From Antedon mediterranea (taxonomy: Eukaryota; Echinodermata; Crinoidea; Comatulida; Antedonidae): a stretch of DNA of 60,000 nucleotides. Numbering within the stretch: position 1 is the first letter of the stretch; every line of letters starts with the position of its first letter. Of this stretch, positions 32,590 to 45,985 are shown piece after piece. The translations under genes were made by a program, and so were the position numbers. The stretch is from positions 18,350,501 through 18,410,500 of the forward strand of contig NC_092672.1 of NCBI RefSeq assembly GCF_964355755.1, written 5' to 3'. The notes beneath the pieces are model-generated. The model had not been told where the DNA came from, did not search any database, and saw nothing but the letters and a program-made list of their open reading frames with translations.

Positions 32590-33078
32590 TTGGCTAGCAG
32601 ACGGTACATAATCAACATTCAACGTCATATGCTTTTCTTCATTCTTTCAATACCTATTCTATTAGGCTTTACTATGCTTTCTATATTGGCAAAAATACAG
32701 AACGTTGGACGTTACTGTTTTACTGAAAATATTGTTTTATTATCATTTATTTTTATTCATGTATTAATTTTATTATTTCTTTTTATAGCTGGTAAAACTT
32801 GTTTCTGCGATAAGTTAGAGCAGAGGCCGGACAAAACAAGAGCAGCAATGGAAAGAAAGATGACCAGACAAGAAAAGATGGTTTATCTGATATTGTTGAA
32901 ATTGATAGCAAAATCCACAACAACATCACCAGTGACTACTACATCAACAACTCCAGAGACAACTTCAAATCTTCTGTTGGGGCCCAAAGCAAGCAGTTGG
33001 AATGAATGGTGTGGTAATGGTAGGCGGTGTCTGTCCTGTGGGCCAAGATGTTTACAGAAAAAGCACTGCATGTGGTAA
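32590..33078 (+). other. Unrecognised 162-codon open frame with two hydrophobic segments
   Basis: Hydrophobic stretches at residues about 13-33 and 46-68 could span a membrane. A lysine-rich part and a Thr/Ser-rich low-complexity run follow, and the end is cysteine-rich (WCGNGRRCLSCGPRCLQ). The last 75 bases overlap, in another frame, a BEN-like segment that looks more like real coding sequence. The frame may therefore be a chance fusion over AT-rich DNA. No family is assigned. Confidence 0.25.
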
Positions 33079-33212
33079 TACACCAACTTCATTTGCAAGG
33101 CAACTACTTGGATAAATGTTCACCGACCAGGCAGAGGTAGAATTTCCCGGATCCACTTCAAAATACAAAAGGCATTAAGGGAAGCAGTTAATGGGAAATG
33201 TCGGGCCCTTAG
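33002..33212 (+). pseudogene. Degenerate BEN-like domain fragment
   Basis: A frame starting MNGVVMVGG continues to CGNTPTSFARQLLG, a stop, MFTDQAEVEF, and a lysine-rich end. The order of an (A)CGNTPTSFARxLL helix followed by a FTDxE helix is that of a BEN domain. It is broken by two stops. It is not a copy of the BEN gene at 8791-9482, from which it is clearly diverged. Confidence 0.35.
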
Positions 33213-35053
33213 GTTCAACAAACGGGATTAGTTTAAGTAAAAGTTTGCATTGTACAATTTAGTTAATTATCTTATAATTTTTTTACTGTTAATTTATTAT
33301 AATTTGTATCATTGTATTTGTAGTATTTTATGACATCTGTTGAATTCAGAATAAATAAGTTTTGATTATATTAACAATAATATCTAGGAAGTGTAGACGA
33401 TGGTTCTCGGAATAATGACTCGTTCTCCTTGTACGTTTTCTGTCGGTTACCATTACTGAAAATGCTTGACATTGGTAAAACTAAACCTACTCTGTTTCAC
33501 AGTGTCTTAGATGATTAATAACATTTTAAAGTATAGTGTTTATTGTTTGAGGGAGGTGCTTATTCAAGGCATATGTTTATTTTTCAGTTTAACAATATGG
33601 TAATATTTATAATCAAATAAAATCGTTTAATAGATATGGAAAGTGGTAAAAAAAATAACAAATGCTTGGTAAATTGTAGATAACAGTGCAATGTATTCTA
33701 CTACAAATAGTATAATTGTGTTGTATAGGGGGTGGGGGGGGGGGTTGATTATTATTATTAAGTGATTTTTTATTGGGGAGGTTTTGGGCGTTTATTCAAA
33801 TAAATACCATCCTAATAATTAATCCATAATTTATATATAGATGATTAAAATGATAACATGAAATATATTTGGATCCCTAATTAAAAATGCATTGAAAACG
33901 CCGCCGAACCTAAACATCCTTTAAATCCTATTTTAATTTTATATGATCTGTATTTTCCCTAAAAAAAAGCCTATGCCAATCGCTTTTTTAATGTTAATAA
34001 AACATGGTTAAATTAATTACTATTAATAGTAAAGATAGCGACCTCCACACCACCACACCGAAAATTGGTCAAAACGTATATTAAGTATACTAAAAACAAA
34101 CACGTCGGCCATTATCTATTTAAATTTGTTCACAATCTATTGGCGTGAGTAAACATGTACTGTGCGTTAATTTCGGTCATTTTAACTAAAGTTAGTGGAG
34201 TGTACAAAATAGTGCTTGCCGTTTGGACGACATAGTGGCGATTAGAAGTTTATTTTTGTAGTATAACTTAGATTGTATTTAATGTTTTGTATTTGATTCA
34301 AATATCTACAGTCTTCACAATATTTTGTTCGTACTGAAACCCTACAGATTAATTTTGCAAAGAGATATTATTATTTCTATGGTTTAAATAGACAGTATAG
34401 GCCAGCTACTACAATTTTTTCATTACATCGTCTGTAGTAGGTAGACCCCGTATGCTTTTAATAATTACTCCCTATTGATACACGAGACCAACTGACATTT
34501 ACTTTTGGGGTACAAAAATCAAAGAATGCGTAATTAGATACACAAACCATGTGCTTGTTGCTCGGTGCGCGGTAAATAAAAATGTGCTTGGATCATTCAA
34601 CTCAAGTTCATGTGCCTAGGATAGCAAATATACAATCTTAGGGTACATGAAACACGTTTTCTATTTAATTTGTTCATCATATTAAGTCGATTTGCGACCG
34701 CGAATGTGTGATCTAAAAAAGAAACATTCCCTAAACGTATCAACTAAAATCATTAAGGTACTGTATATTTATTTTATACCTCCATGCTATAATCAATGAA
34801 TTGTCGTCCCGTGTCGTTTGGACGCCTGGTAAACGTTTTAGTTTTGTGTTCAGTCAAGCTTGTTAAGGGGCGGAGCAAAATTCCAAAACGGAATATCGGT
34901 GTTTAGACGCCAGTCTTTCAAATGGTATTTGTAGACTGTTTGCATGGCTTGTCAAAACATAATAGTTTGGAAATCGTTTGGATGATGATTTGTCGTTTGG
35001 GATATTCGATATACCACGCCTAAAGTAACCGATAAATCAACTGCTAGGGAATG
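33213..35053. other. AT-rich interval without recognised genes
   Basis: The stretch 33650-33712 (GCTTGGTAAATTGTAGAT..) is matched in inverse orientation at 49107-49160 inside the foldback element, so a shared repeat is present. A G-run (33725-33744) lies beside it. The remainder shows no coding or repeat structure that I can support. Confidence 0.35.
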
Positions 35054-38000
35054 CCATGATGTACTTAATGAGGTCTATGGTTTGGCAGTGGATGCAGATG
35101 ATCTCTATACTCTATTTAGGGAGACATATCAGTCGGAAGGGGAACTGCGCCTAGATGAAAATCTAACTAGGGCAACAAAGACAAGGGCAGTGGGGGTAGC
35201 AAAGGCTTACCACATAAGACTAGCTCAATTTGTCAGTGGGCTAGTATATGATGAGATGCTATCATCTACACTAAACCTTAAACAACATAAATCAAATCCC
35301 CTACTTATTTAAAACTAATTATTAAAGTTAGAAGTGAGGAAATCAATAGTAGGGCTAGGCCAGAAAAGCAAACACCTGAGGCAGTTAGTGCCAAGGCTGC
35401 ATTATGTAGCTACTGTATGAAGTCCTTAGCAACGAGGTAGAATTTCTTAGAACTAAATTACATCACCTAAAATCAACACCAAGTCAACTAGAGTCCACCC
35501 CTAACCCTAAATCTCGTTCTCCACCTGCGCCAAACACTAGGTCTAAAATATGTTATAATTGTGGTTAGGATGGGCACCACATGAGAAGTTGTCCCAAAAA
35601 ATTGATCAAAAGGTTTAATCAGACGGGAAACGGCAGAGGGCATCCGGTAAAAAGGGACAAAGGTCTGCCCATCAGTAAAAAGGTCCCGAAAAAAGAGAAA
35701 CGCTGAAACAACAACTTTTTACTACTTTTACAACTAATTTACTCCATAGTGCAATATCACAAACTACTAATCTTATAGGCGACTCTAGTGTCGTAACAAT
35801 AAGTGTCGACGGGTTTGCAGGTTACATGTATCAGTAAAGACTTTTATAGAGATAAATTAAGGGATAAGCCTACCGGTATATACCCATTAACCGATTTAAT
35901 AGTAACTGGTGCTGGCAGCCAGAACGTACCTTATCTAGGTTATATAGATGTAAATTTAACATTTCCCAAAGTCCAGACGGGCTATACTAAACAATTCACA
36001 ACATTAGCTTTAGTGTGCCCCAAATTAGGGAAGGGACTATCTATGTTAATAAGCACCAACACCAGAATAGTTCGGAATCTGGCCACTGACTGGACTAATA
36101 ATAAGAAAAAGGGAAGGAATGTAGGCCCCATACACTCTGCTTTGGCTGAAGTGTATAAAGAGGATAAGGCTAAGAAAGATAAACTGGGCCCCGTTAAAAT
36201 ATGTTCTCCTATGACAATAACTAGAGGAAAAATAGCAGAGGTAGAATGTGTTATAAAGAACACAGTACACCCTAACTTAGATGTGTTAATTGAAGCATCC
36301 CCGGATACCCCACTTCCTGGAGGGCTTTTAATTACACCCTTAATAGTTAAGTTTAGTTAGAACATATGGGCCCAGTTAAACTTAGAGTTCTTTTGTCAAA
36401 TTCTAGTAAAGAAGTTAGGCTAAATAGAATCTTTAAGATTGGCACCGCTTTCATCCTCCAGTCTATAACGCATCACCGTCCGGAAGTTCACTATAACTTG
36501 AGTATGACCCCAAGCAATTTTAATTTTGATAACTCGCCAATTTCACAAATAGATAAGACGAAATTTATTAATGTACTTAATAATAATCATCCAAATGTTT
36601 TTTCAAAGAATTATTTAGATATAGGGAGAACTTCGGTTGTAAAACATAAAATACACCTAACTAACAACACCCCATTCTATCAACTGTAGGAGGATACCCC
36701 ATCAATCAATCAATCAATCAATCAATCAGATTTCAATGATGCTAGGGACAACATTCAAGATTTATTAAAGAAGAGTATCATTAAAGAGTCCGAACGAATG
36801 AAATCCGACTATGTATAGATTACAGACTTCTAAATTCTAGGACAGTTAGGGATCAATACAACGTCCCTAAAGTTTTTTCAGCCACACTAGACGAACACCT
36901 TGCTAAGTTAGACAAAGTTTTATCTAGACTAGGCTTGAAGAATATGGCCTGAAACTAAATCCAGACAAGTGCAAACTTCCATTAAGTGCTTGGGCCATGT
37001 CATTTCAGAGGATGGGGTAAGCACTCACCCAGATAAGGTAGAGGCTGTCAAATCTTGGCTCTGCCCCTCAAATGTAAAAGAATTGAAATCATTTCTAGGT
37101 TTTGCTGGTTACTATCGACGATTTATACAGCATTAGCCGTATTGCCAAATCATTAAACTAACTAATTATGACCTAATATGTAAACGAGGTAAAACTTTCA
37201 AAAAACCCTAATCCAATACTCCCTCAGACAGGTGCCCTAGTTCTAATTTTGTATTAACCGGTCCGAATCATGTAAGGTGGCATTTGATGTACCGTACTAC
37301 TAATAGATACATTGTCTTCAGCCCCTATATTAGGATTCGCAGACTGCAATTCACCATTTATTTAACATACCAACACTAGTACAAGCGGGTTAGGTACAGC
37401 CCTATATCAAGAGATAAATGGGATAAAGAGGGTAATTGACTATGCTAGTCGTGGGTTATCCATGAGTAAAGCCAATTATCTTGCTCATAAATTAGAGTTT
37501 CTTGCCCTAAAATGGGCTGTGAGAAATTTACTGACTATCTTTATGGTCAACAATTTGTAATTTATACAGATAATAACCCTTTAACGTACGTGTTGATGAC
37601 AGCTTAGCTTGACACTACAGGTCAAAGATGGCTTGCCGCTCTGGTCAATTACAACTTTGATATTAAATACAAAGCAGGTAGAAAGAATCAAGATACAGAC
37701 GGTCTTAGTCATAGCCCACATGACCCCCTTCCAATGACTTTGAATACAAACAATATCAAGAGAAAGCTGACGAAGTGTTAGGTAGATTAAAATTGTCATC
37801 CTGCTCCTTCACAGCAGTCTGTAATGCTAAAATAGTTAATAAGTCTACTATACCTAATGATACAACACCCTTAGTTGAGTCAGTTAGTGATTCTCTTGAT
37901 GCAATCTCCGTCACCTATGATAACCCTATTAGGCCTACAGATGGGCAGTCAACCTTGCCTAATGTTACTGTAGCGGAGTGGGTAAAGCATCAACAAGATC

Positions 38001-39039
38001 CTAATATAAAATGTATAATAAACGGAAACCTACACAAGATAAACTCGCAAAATTACCCGAGGAAACTAGGCTATACTCTTGAGACAGTTTGATGAATTAT
38101 TGGTAAAAGATAATATTCTGTACCGCCGATTTAATAATATCGGAGCTATGCAACTGCAATTAGTGCTTCCAACCACTTAATAAAAGATAAAGCATTTACT
38201 GGCTTACATGATGACATTAGTCGCCCGATCCAGATTTATTGGCTTCGTATGTCCTCCCGAATTGAACATAAATGTAGGTGTTGTGTGACGATGTGTCCAA
38301 AGAAAGGCCTGTGCTACCACAGCAGCTCATGACCACCATGCCTATGGGAAATACGCCTATGGAATTAATGTGTATTGATTTTCTGTCTATAGAACCCAAT
38401 TCTAAGGATACTAGAAATGTATTAGTTGTAACTGACCATTTCACTAGATATGCTATTGCTATCCCAACTAAGGACCAAAAAGCCCCCACAGGCTCTGTGG
38501 AATAACGTCTTTCAACATTATGGCTTTCCAAAACAATTACATTTTGATCAAGGCAGAGATTTCGAATCTAAAGTTATCCAAGACCAAGAAAATATTTAGA
38601 AGTAAGAAAATCTTGTACAACCCCATACCATCCACAGGATATTGGTCAGGTAGAACGGTTAAAATGCTAGAAAACCAAAAGAAAGAACATTGGCGAGACC
38701 ATGTTGCACCCTTAGTGCATGCATACAATTGTACTAAGAATGATGCTACGGGAATGTCCCCATATTTTTTAATGTTTGGTAGAGAAGCCTGCCTACCGAT
38801 TGACATCCAACAAGGTATTGATCCAAACCAAAATGGTTTTCTTTCTCCATGGTGATATGCCAATAAATTACAAAATCGCCTAGAAACAACACACAAATTA
38901 GCTCAGGAAATGGCGACCAAGAAAGCTAATTCCAATAAATCCTGATATGATAGTAAAGTGCGTGAATGCACTATTTGCAAGGGTGATAGGGTACTAGTAA
39001 AGAATCGGGAAAGAAATAGGTGCTGCATAGGCAGGATCA
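35054..39039 (+). pseudogene. Ty3/gypsy element B: gag to integrase, heavily decayed
   Basis: A gag frame (35082-35312) leads to a CCHC knuckle at about 35550-35595, with a stop between its Cys pairs. The protease-like region (35803-36360) has VTCISKDFY but lacks the DTG Asp. The RT N-terminus (36366-36690) is followed by a (TCAA)n expansion (36701-36730). The RT core with YxDD is deleted, and sequence resumes at LNPDKCKL-type and FLGFAGYYRRFI (37095-37135). RNase H pieces (VIYTDNNPLTYV, AGRKNQDTDGLS) lie at 37440-37730. Integrase pieces follow, with CIDFLS, DHFTRYA, a DQGRDFES-type segment and GQVER (38368-38660). All three catalytic acidic positions of the integrase can still be seen, in different frames. 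The element is interrupted at about 39040 by a Penelope fragment. Confidence 0.8.
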
Positions 39040-39845
39040 TGTATAAAAATAAAACGGATAAAGTTCTTGTTTCTGCCTTTAAATAAAATATTTATTGTAC
39101 TAGTACTTTGGACCATAGGTCATAGGTCATCATCAGGTACTGATAGAATATTGGTAAAAGACTAATACATATAGAAAAAGGGTACACTAGAAAACAAAGG
39201 AGTCTATTATGGGCTATATGGGCGTAACAATGAACAAGCAAATAACAAATTGACAAAAGCATTGACAAAAAAAAGGTATTATATCATAACTTATGTCAAT
39301 CAGATAGACAAGATAGTACTCGATTCCTAAATGATTTAAATGATACATTAAGCCCGTTGGGTTTGACAGTTCCAAGTTGAACAATTATACGTTCTTGTAG
39401 TCGTCTACAATCACGTCCGGATGAGTTGCATTGTTTTACGCCAGTAACCCGTATACAGTATCATTAATATTATGGTTATCATGAAAATGTTCTGCCACAG
39501 GAAGACCGGGTGTATTAGGATGAATGGAACGTAAATGTTCTACAAATCTATTCCCAAATCTTTGTTTAGTTTCTTCAACATAGATTATATTACATTTAGT
39601 ACAAATAATAACATATATCACATTAATAGAAACACAATTAAAATTATATTGAATATCAAATTTCTTACGTGGTCCTATACTACTAGTACATAATACACGC
39701 CTACACTTAGTCATACCAATATCATTATGATTCGATGATTTTAATTTAGAATTCACTAATTGATCTTTAAAATTACGATCTCGTTTATATCATATCATCT
39801 CATATCATCATATCTGTTTTATTCTTATACTAGTAAACATAAACT
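39040..39845 (-). mobile_element. Penelope-like element fragment with GIY-YIG endonuclease
   Basis: On the minus strand the frame 39756-39436 ends with the Penelope-type GIY-YIG nuclease: NVIYVIICTKC, IIYVEETKQRFGNRFVEH and LPVAEHF. The usual YVGET has Glu in place of Gly. A slip near 39436 leads into the remaining C-terminal part (CNSSGRDCRRLQERII), followed by 3' UTR toward 39040. Penelope elements pair a telomerase-like reverse transcriptase with this nuclease; only the 3' end is present, a 5' truncation. It lies in opposite orientation inside gypsy element B. Confidence 0.7.
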
Positions 39846-40319
39846 TGCTGATAGGTGGAAAGAAACTATTTATGTGGTTTTGGAAAAAGTCCCCTGTGTA
39901 CAAGATAGAGCCTGAAGAACAAACAAACAAACAAATTCAGTTCGCACACTTCAACAGATCTATCTATACCTCCTAATAATGGTAATGACCAAAACGTGGG
40001 TCAAACTATTATTGACACTCCAATTGGTAACGAAATAGAACCTCAGATCAATGAGGAAGATTTAATAGTTAACCATGATATCAATGATATCGAAGATGCT
40101 GTTATTCCTACTTTAGACAATAATGAAAATGTTAATATTGATATTGCTAATAATGAGCCTGATATTCAACCTGATGTACACAAACCACAGGCTGATACAG
40201 ATGATACTCTACGTCCTAAACGGCTAAGAACACAGCCAGAAAGGTTAGGTTTTTCGATTTTGCTCCCGGCTAACAAGTTACATCAACCAAAAACCATGTT
40301 TAATCTGTTGTGCAAATAG
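39846..40319 (+). pseudogene. Ty3/gypsy element B, C-terminal tail
   Basis: Translation resumes with KLADRWKETIYVV and a PVYKIEPE-like segment, the chromo-like end of gypsy integrases. An Asp/Asn/Glu-rich tail (39996-40319) follows, ending LRPKRLRTQPERLGF, a common C-terminus in gypsy pols. Stop codons lie at 39909 and 40317-40319. The following AT-rich sequence with AATAAATATTG (about 40362) may be the start of the 3' LTR. Confidence 0.65.
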
Positions 40320-40807
40320 AGAGTGTACGGTGGAATGTTTGTTTGTGTAAATATTGAGTTAATAAATATTGATTTTGAACGTTCTTTATTACTGCCGAAA
40401 TTGTAACAACTTCGGAAAGGTAAGCTTGAGTGAGTGAGGTGAAATTACAGACGGGCCAGGTTTGTTTTCAAATTAATTCACGCTTCCTACTTAAGCCTAC
40501 TTTTTGACACGGGAATTGCCAATTTGCCTCATTACCTGTACTGTACATGCCTAGGCCTACACATCAAGACATGTTCTAGGATTGCATAGTCATGTTGTCT
40601 TATAGGGATAACGATGCAAAATTAAAACCAAATTAAACATTATCTGTTATAGACCAGGAGCCCAGAGGGGTCAACCTAGCTGGAAAGTTAACCAATTTCT
40701 ATGCATGTGGCAATTATCTACGTACATATCAATGTATGGAAATGACAGTCTGGCGCGTTTCTTTTGGTGGGTGTGGCTAGGAGGGACACTGTAAAGGGTA
40801 AAAAAAA

Positions 40808-41620
40808 TGAGCTAGATCAGCTGAAAAGTTAACCCCATGAAATATTTTGCAAATTGTTTGACATAGAATGAAATATAAGGAATGGCTATTGCCAGACGAT
40901 TTTAGTGGTGGGGGGTGCCTGCCAGACCCCCATTTCTGGAGGGCCAAAAATGAGCTAGATCAGCTTAAAAGTTAACCCTCTAAAACTGGTGGGAAAATGT
41001 TCAATAAACTCATAACTATCATGAATGACCATTGCCAGACATTTTCAGTGGTGGATTGTGCCCGCCAGACCCCGTCAAACACCCCACCCACAACAAATTG
41101 AGCTAGATCAGCTGAAAAGTTAACCCCATGAAATATTTTGCAAATTGTTTGACATAGAGTGAAATATAATGAATGGACATTGCCAGACGATTTTAGTGGT
41201 GGGGGGTGCCTGCCAGACCCCCATTTCTGGAGGGCCAAAAATGAACTAGATCAGCTTAAAAGTTAACCCTCTAAAACTGGTGGGAAAATGTTCAATGTAC
41301 TCATAACTATTATGAATGACCATTGCCAGACATTTTCAGTGGTGGATTGTGCCCGCCAGACCCCGTCAAACACCCCCACTCCCAAAAATGAGCTAGATCA
41401 GCTGAAAAGCTAACCTTTTAAAACATGCTGTAGAATGTTCAGCATGATCCCTAGTATAGTAAATGACCATTGCCAGACATTTTAAGTGGTGGGTTGTGTC
41501 CACCAGGCCCCCTCAAACACCCAACCCCCAAAAATGACCCAGATTAGGCCAAGGGTTAACCACTGTAAAACTGGTGGGAAAATGTGTAGTATACTGTCAA
41601 GGATATGAATTGTCATTACC
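40808..41620. repeat. Left-arm tandem array of ~146-bp units
   Basis: Units start at AGCTAGATCAGCTGAAAAGTT-like words near 40809, 40953, 41100, 41243, 41390 and 41536. Two subtypes alternate: one with AATATTTTGCAAATTGTTTG and one with CTAAAACTGGTGGGAAAATG. Each unit ends in a TGCCAGAC...GTGG word. The last unit is the most diverged, as expected at the inner edge. Confidence 0.85.
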
Positions 41621-41925
41621 AGACATTTTTATTTGCTCATTATAGAACCACCCCATCCATCCAACCCCTTACCTAATTCACAAATGTGCCACTATGGTAT
41701 ATAAGCTCAACATAGTGTAAAATAGGTATTCAGAACAAGACTTCTTTGTCTTTTTGTGGTGTGGAAAAAAGTAAATCAATTAGTCAATTGGTTTATGCAG
41801 TTAAAGGACATATTTAGAAACGGACTTATCTTCTATAATGGTTCCCTAGAGAATAATGTTGTTGATTATCATCAACATTTCAAAACAAAGGCTTATTTTA
41901 TTAAATGCATTTTAATTATGATAGA

Positions 41926-44735
41926 GAGTGGTACATCATATTTCAAAGTGCTACATCTGCCAAACGGTAACGGCGGACAATGCTGCTGCATTACGTAAGA
42001 AAATGAAGTCTGACAAACATGCTGATACAACAAACAAGGTTTTTCTTATGAAACAACCTAAAAATTCAATTAGCTATCACCCTTTATGTCATAGGTATTA
42101 CACTGCTGTGAAACAAAACAAAGTAGTGTCCTTCAGAAATCAGATGAGTGTGGCATGTTAAAGGGAACTTGCATATTTTGTGGAAAAGGCCGAAAAAATG
42201 GGAAAGAAGAGAAAAGGCTTAAGATAGCAACTGTTTCTGGGTGCAAGTCACTTTCCCAGCGGGTAAAATTTAAAAAAAACCAACGTATCAATAGTCTAAT
42301 TCGGTGTGGCGTTGATCTGCCGAGTTCAGTTCTTCTAGAAACTGATAAACATGATGGTTCAACAGAAGAGCATTCATCTTATTGAAGTAACACATCTTAT
42401 GGAAGTCACAAAAGGGCATTTTCATCCCTACTGAAACATATTGAATTATTATTAAGTATTGGGAAAACAACGAGCTATACTTGTCTCTGATTTGCTAAGC
42501 TTTTACAAAATCGAATTTGTCAATAATGGAGGAAAACTGATATCAACTCATATTCGTCCCAAAATCTTACAAGGAAAATTCAATAAAAATTAAAAGATGA
42601 AATCAAAGTAAAACCTGCAGACAGACGAAGAGGTAACTTCATTTATAGATCACTTCTTCTAGGAGAAGAAGCCACTGCTCGACTTTATGATAATTCTGAA
42701 CAATATGTACAGGATAATAAAATAAAATGGGCTGCTCTTCATCTTAGATCTATAATCATGCAGCTCCCACAGACAAAGACCTGCTACAGTTCAAAACTTA
42801 AAAGAGTGTGCTGCCAAGATACCATCACAGTTAGAATTATTCTTTAGGAGTCTTCTTGGTGGCATCGACCAAAATGTTAATGATGCAAACAAAGACAAGT
42901 TTGATAGAAAGGTTATTTCCATTGCATCTGATGCCATCTATAATGTATCTCGTGGAACTGTGAAACCATGGAAACACACTGTCGTTGGTTTATGTTTTAC
43001 ATCTCTGACAGGATCAAAACTGGCTATGCAAATTTTGACATTGTATTAGTAGTGAAAGCAAAGGCCTTGAGACTGAGTTTGCCTATTCAGTTCAAGATGA
43101 TGAACGCGACGCCCCAGATGGTATCCGGCTTGACCCAACCTTGGCAACTGCATGTGTATGGGAGAATAATGATACAAATGTAGAAACACTTGATGGTAAA
43201 GAAACTCTACACACTACAGTTGGACATACATATCAGAATATATTGCATGACGACCAACTGCTCAATAGGAATACTATTGGATTTCGGGATGGTAGAAACA
43301 GGCGGAAATCTGTTGGAGTTGAAAGAGAAATACCACCTTTTAGGATAGGTATAAATAAAGCTTTGTTTATAAGTTCCAATGCCACATCAACTACAAATGT
43401 TAGAGAATGTAGTACAATCACTGACAAACCAATGGAATACCCAATACCACTGAAGGCATTGGATATGTATTGGTTTTGGAAACTGAATGATGGAGATACA
43501 CCCCTACATGCCGGATTCATGAGCAAGTATATCAATAATCATTTACCAGTTCAGTGCATTTGCTACAGGGATCCTATATCAAAATCCCCAACAAACAATG
43601 ATGTGGTTAGAGAGAGAAAATGATCCAGACTATGGCTATTGCCAAGGAAACTGGCCAAGACTATGCAGACAAGACTATGCAGTTGTGATATATGATTTGG
43701 CAGTAGAATTAAAAGCTTACTCCATACAAACAATACAATCCCCCCTATTTGATAAGCTTTTAGTATTACAGGGCAATTTTCACACAGAGTTGGCATTCTA
43801 CGGAGCAGTTGGAACGTACATTAACGACAGCGGTATCGAATATATTCTCCAAGAAGCAGATATCTTGGCTGAGGGGTCAATGATGGGTTTCATCAAAGGA
43901 AAGTTTTACAACGGGTGCACTAGAATTCACCAATTGCTTGTCAATGTCTTGGAGCAAAAGTTGTATAAACGCTTTCTTCAAGAAATAAATGCAGAAGATC
44001 ATCACACATTTCAAGAAATAATGTCAACTGCACCTTTGGACCCATCATTGATTGAAGAGCATATATCGGATCCTGTTGTAATTAATCACCTGCAGAAGTA
44101 CGAGAATTACTTCCAGTCAGTGCTTACTGGAAATATAGGTTCAACAGCACAATTCTGGGCTATTTACATTTTTCTTATTAATTGACTCCATAGAGAACTT
44201 CAAAGATGTGTGAAAACAAATGATGTCACTGGCTACATTAATGTATTTCCAACCATATTATCTGTTTACTTTGCCCTGAACCGACCTAACTACGCCAGAT
44301 GGGGAACTCTATTCATACAGAAACTGAAAAACGTTGACCTAAAGTACTGGAAAAATTAGCATTTTCCATCAGACGTACAAATAAGCACTACAGTAGATCA
44401 GCTGTTGACCTTTCCTTAGAACAGACGGTCAATCGTGATTCTTCTTCAAATATGAGAGGGATTGTTGCCTTTCCTAATTCAGAAAATGCAATGCGCCAGT
44501 GGTCATTGACTATGAGTCAACGAGCCATGGCAGTCACGGAGCTGAGAACATTTGCTGGTCTTGAATTGGGGGAAACTGCAACAGCTCAATGCCGTCCATC
44601 AAGAATAAAAAAGGACACATTGACAGTGAAACGGAAGAAACAGAGATTGAAGAATCAAGTGATTCTTATGGCGATGCATGGAGTGAAGAGGAATATATGG
44701 ATTAATTTAAATAATTTGTGCAGAAAAGTCATAGC
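41926..44735 (+). pseudogene. Cysteine-rich transposase-like protein of the foldback element
   Basis: This comprises several open frames on one strand. 41928-42161 has CYICQ and SYHPLCHRYY; 42155-42385 has GTCIFCGKG. Together they form a Cys/His-rich N-terminal zinc module. 42600-43010 carries LLLGEEATARLYDNSEQY and SLLGGIDQNV. 43141-43623 and 43598-44185 hold the best conserved part: PIPLKALDMYWFWKL, VVIYDLAVELKAYS, LVLQGNFHTELAF and QEADILAEGSMMGFIKG. 44195-44735 carries FALNRPNYARWGT, then FSIRR-like and MSQRAMAV segments. This domain order is that of a widespread, poorly annotated protein of invertebrate repeats, probably a DNA transposase with an RNase H-like core; I cannot place its catalytic triad. 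At least five frame breaks or stops make this copy inactive. Confidence 0.55.
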
Positions 44736-44942
44736 TTATTAAATAAGACTGTTTTTTGTTGTAACTAATGAAAACTACTGTAGATAGAATAAGGTACTAT
44801 ATAAAGTATCATATGCTAAAATGTCGGGTGTTTGATATTTGATGTAGTTCTCATTTTAGTCATTCATGCTGTTTTTTAGTGTACTTAATTGCTCCATATA
44901 TTTTGTTTTATAAGTTTAGGTTTTGAGTTGATCTAGTTCATG

Positions 44943-44946
44943 TTTT

Positions 44947-44977
<31 letters not shown>
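44943..44977 (+). repeat. T-run followed by G-run
   Basis: About 14 T followed by about 21 G lie at the inner edge of the right arm. Such a tract may have arisen by slippage and can form G-quadruplex structures; its true length may be misassembled. Confidence 0.7.
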
Positions 44978-44989
44978 TGGGGTATTTAA

Positions 44990-45985
44990 TGGGTGTCTGG
45001 CGGACACAACCCACCACTTTAAATGGCTAGCAATGGTCATTTATTATACTAGGGATCATGCTGAACATTTTACAGCATGTTTTAAAAGGTTAGCTTTTCA
45101 GCTGATCTAGCTCATTTTTGGGAGTGGGGGTGTTTGACGGGTCTGGCGGGCACAATACACCACTGAAAATGTCTGGCAATGGTCATTCATAATAGTTATG
45201 AGTACATTGAACATTCTCCCACCAGTTTTAGAGGGTTAACTTTTAAGCTGATCTAGCTCATTTTTGGCCCTCCAGAAATGGGGGTCTGGCAGGCACCCCC
45301 ACCACTAAAATCGTCTGGCAATGTCCATTCATTTTATTTCACTCTATGTCAAACAATTTGCAAAATATTTCACGGGGTTAACTTTTCAGCTGATCTAGCT
45401 CAATTTTTTGGGGGTGGGGTGTTTGACGGGGTCTGGCGGGCACAATCCACCACTGAAAATATCTGGCAATGGTCATTCATGATAGTTATGAGTTTATTGA
45501 AGATTTTCCCACCAGTTTCAGAGGGTTAACTTTTAAGCTGATCTAGCTCATTTTTGGCCCCCCCAGAAATGGGGGTCTGGCAGGCACCCCCCACCACTAA
45601 AATCGTCTGGCGATATTCATTCATTATATTTCACTCTATGTCAAACAATTTGCAAAATATTTTATGGGGTTAACTTTTTAGCTGATCTAGCTCAATTTTT
45701 GGGGGGTTGGGTGTTTGACGGGGTCTGGCGGGCACAATCCACCACTGAAAATGTCTGGCAATGGTTATTCATGATAATTATGAGTTTATTGAACATTTTC
45801 CCACCAGTTTTAGAGGGTTAACTTTTAAGCTGATCTAGCTCATTTTTGACCCCCCAGAAATAGGGGTCTGGCAGGCACCCCCCACCACTAAAATCGTCTG
45901 GCAATGGCCATTCCTTATATTTCACTCTATGTCAAACAATTTGCAAAATATTTCATGGGGTTAACTTTTCAGCTGATCTAGCTCT
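44990..45985. repeat. Right-arm tandem array of ~146-bp units
   Basis: AGCTGATCTAGCTC words near 45100, 45246, 45390, 45537, 45682, 45829 and 45971 mark seven units, the complement of those in the left arm, with the same two alternating subtypes. The right arm therefore holds at least one unit more than the left. Confidence 0.85.

Noticed and set aside
45278-45529. 83-codon frame in the right arm, mirrored at 40972-41238
   Set aside because: Translation of the 146-bp tandem unit (two units equal about 293 bp); no start context and it recurs in both arms only because of the inverted repeat.
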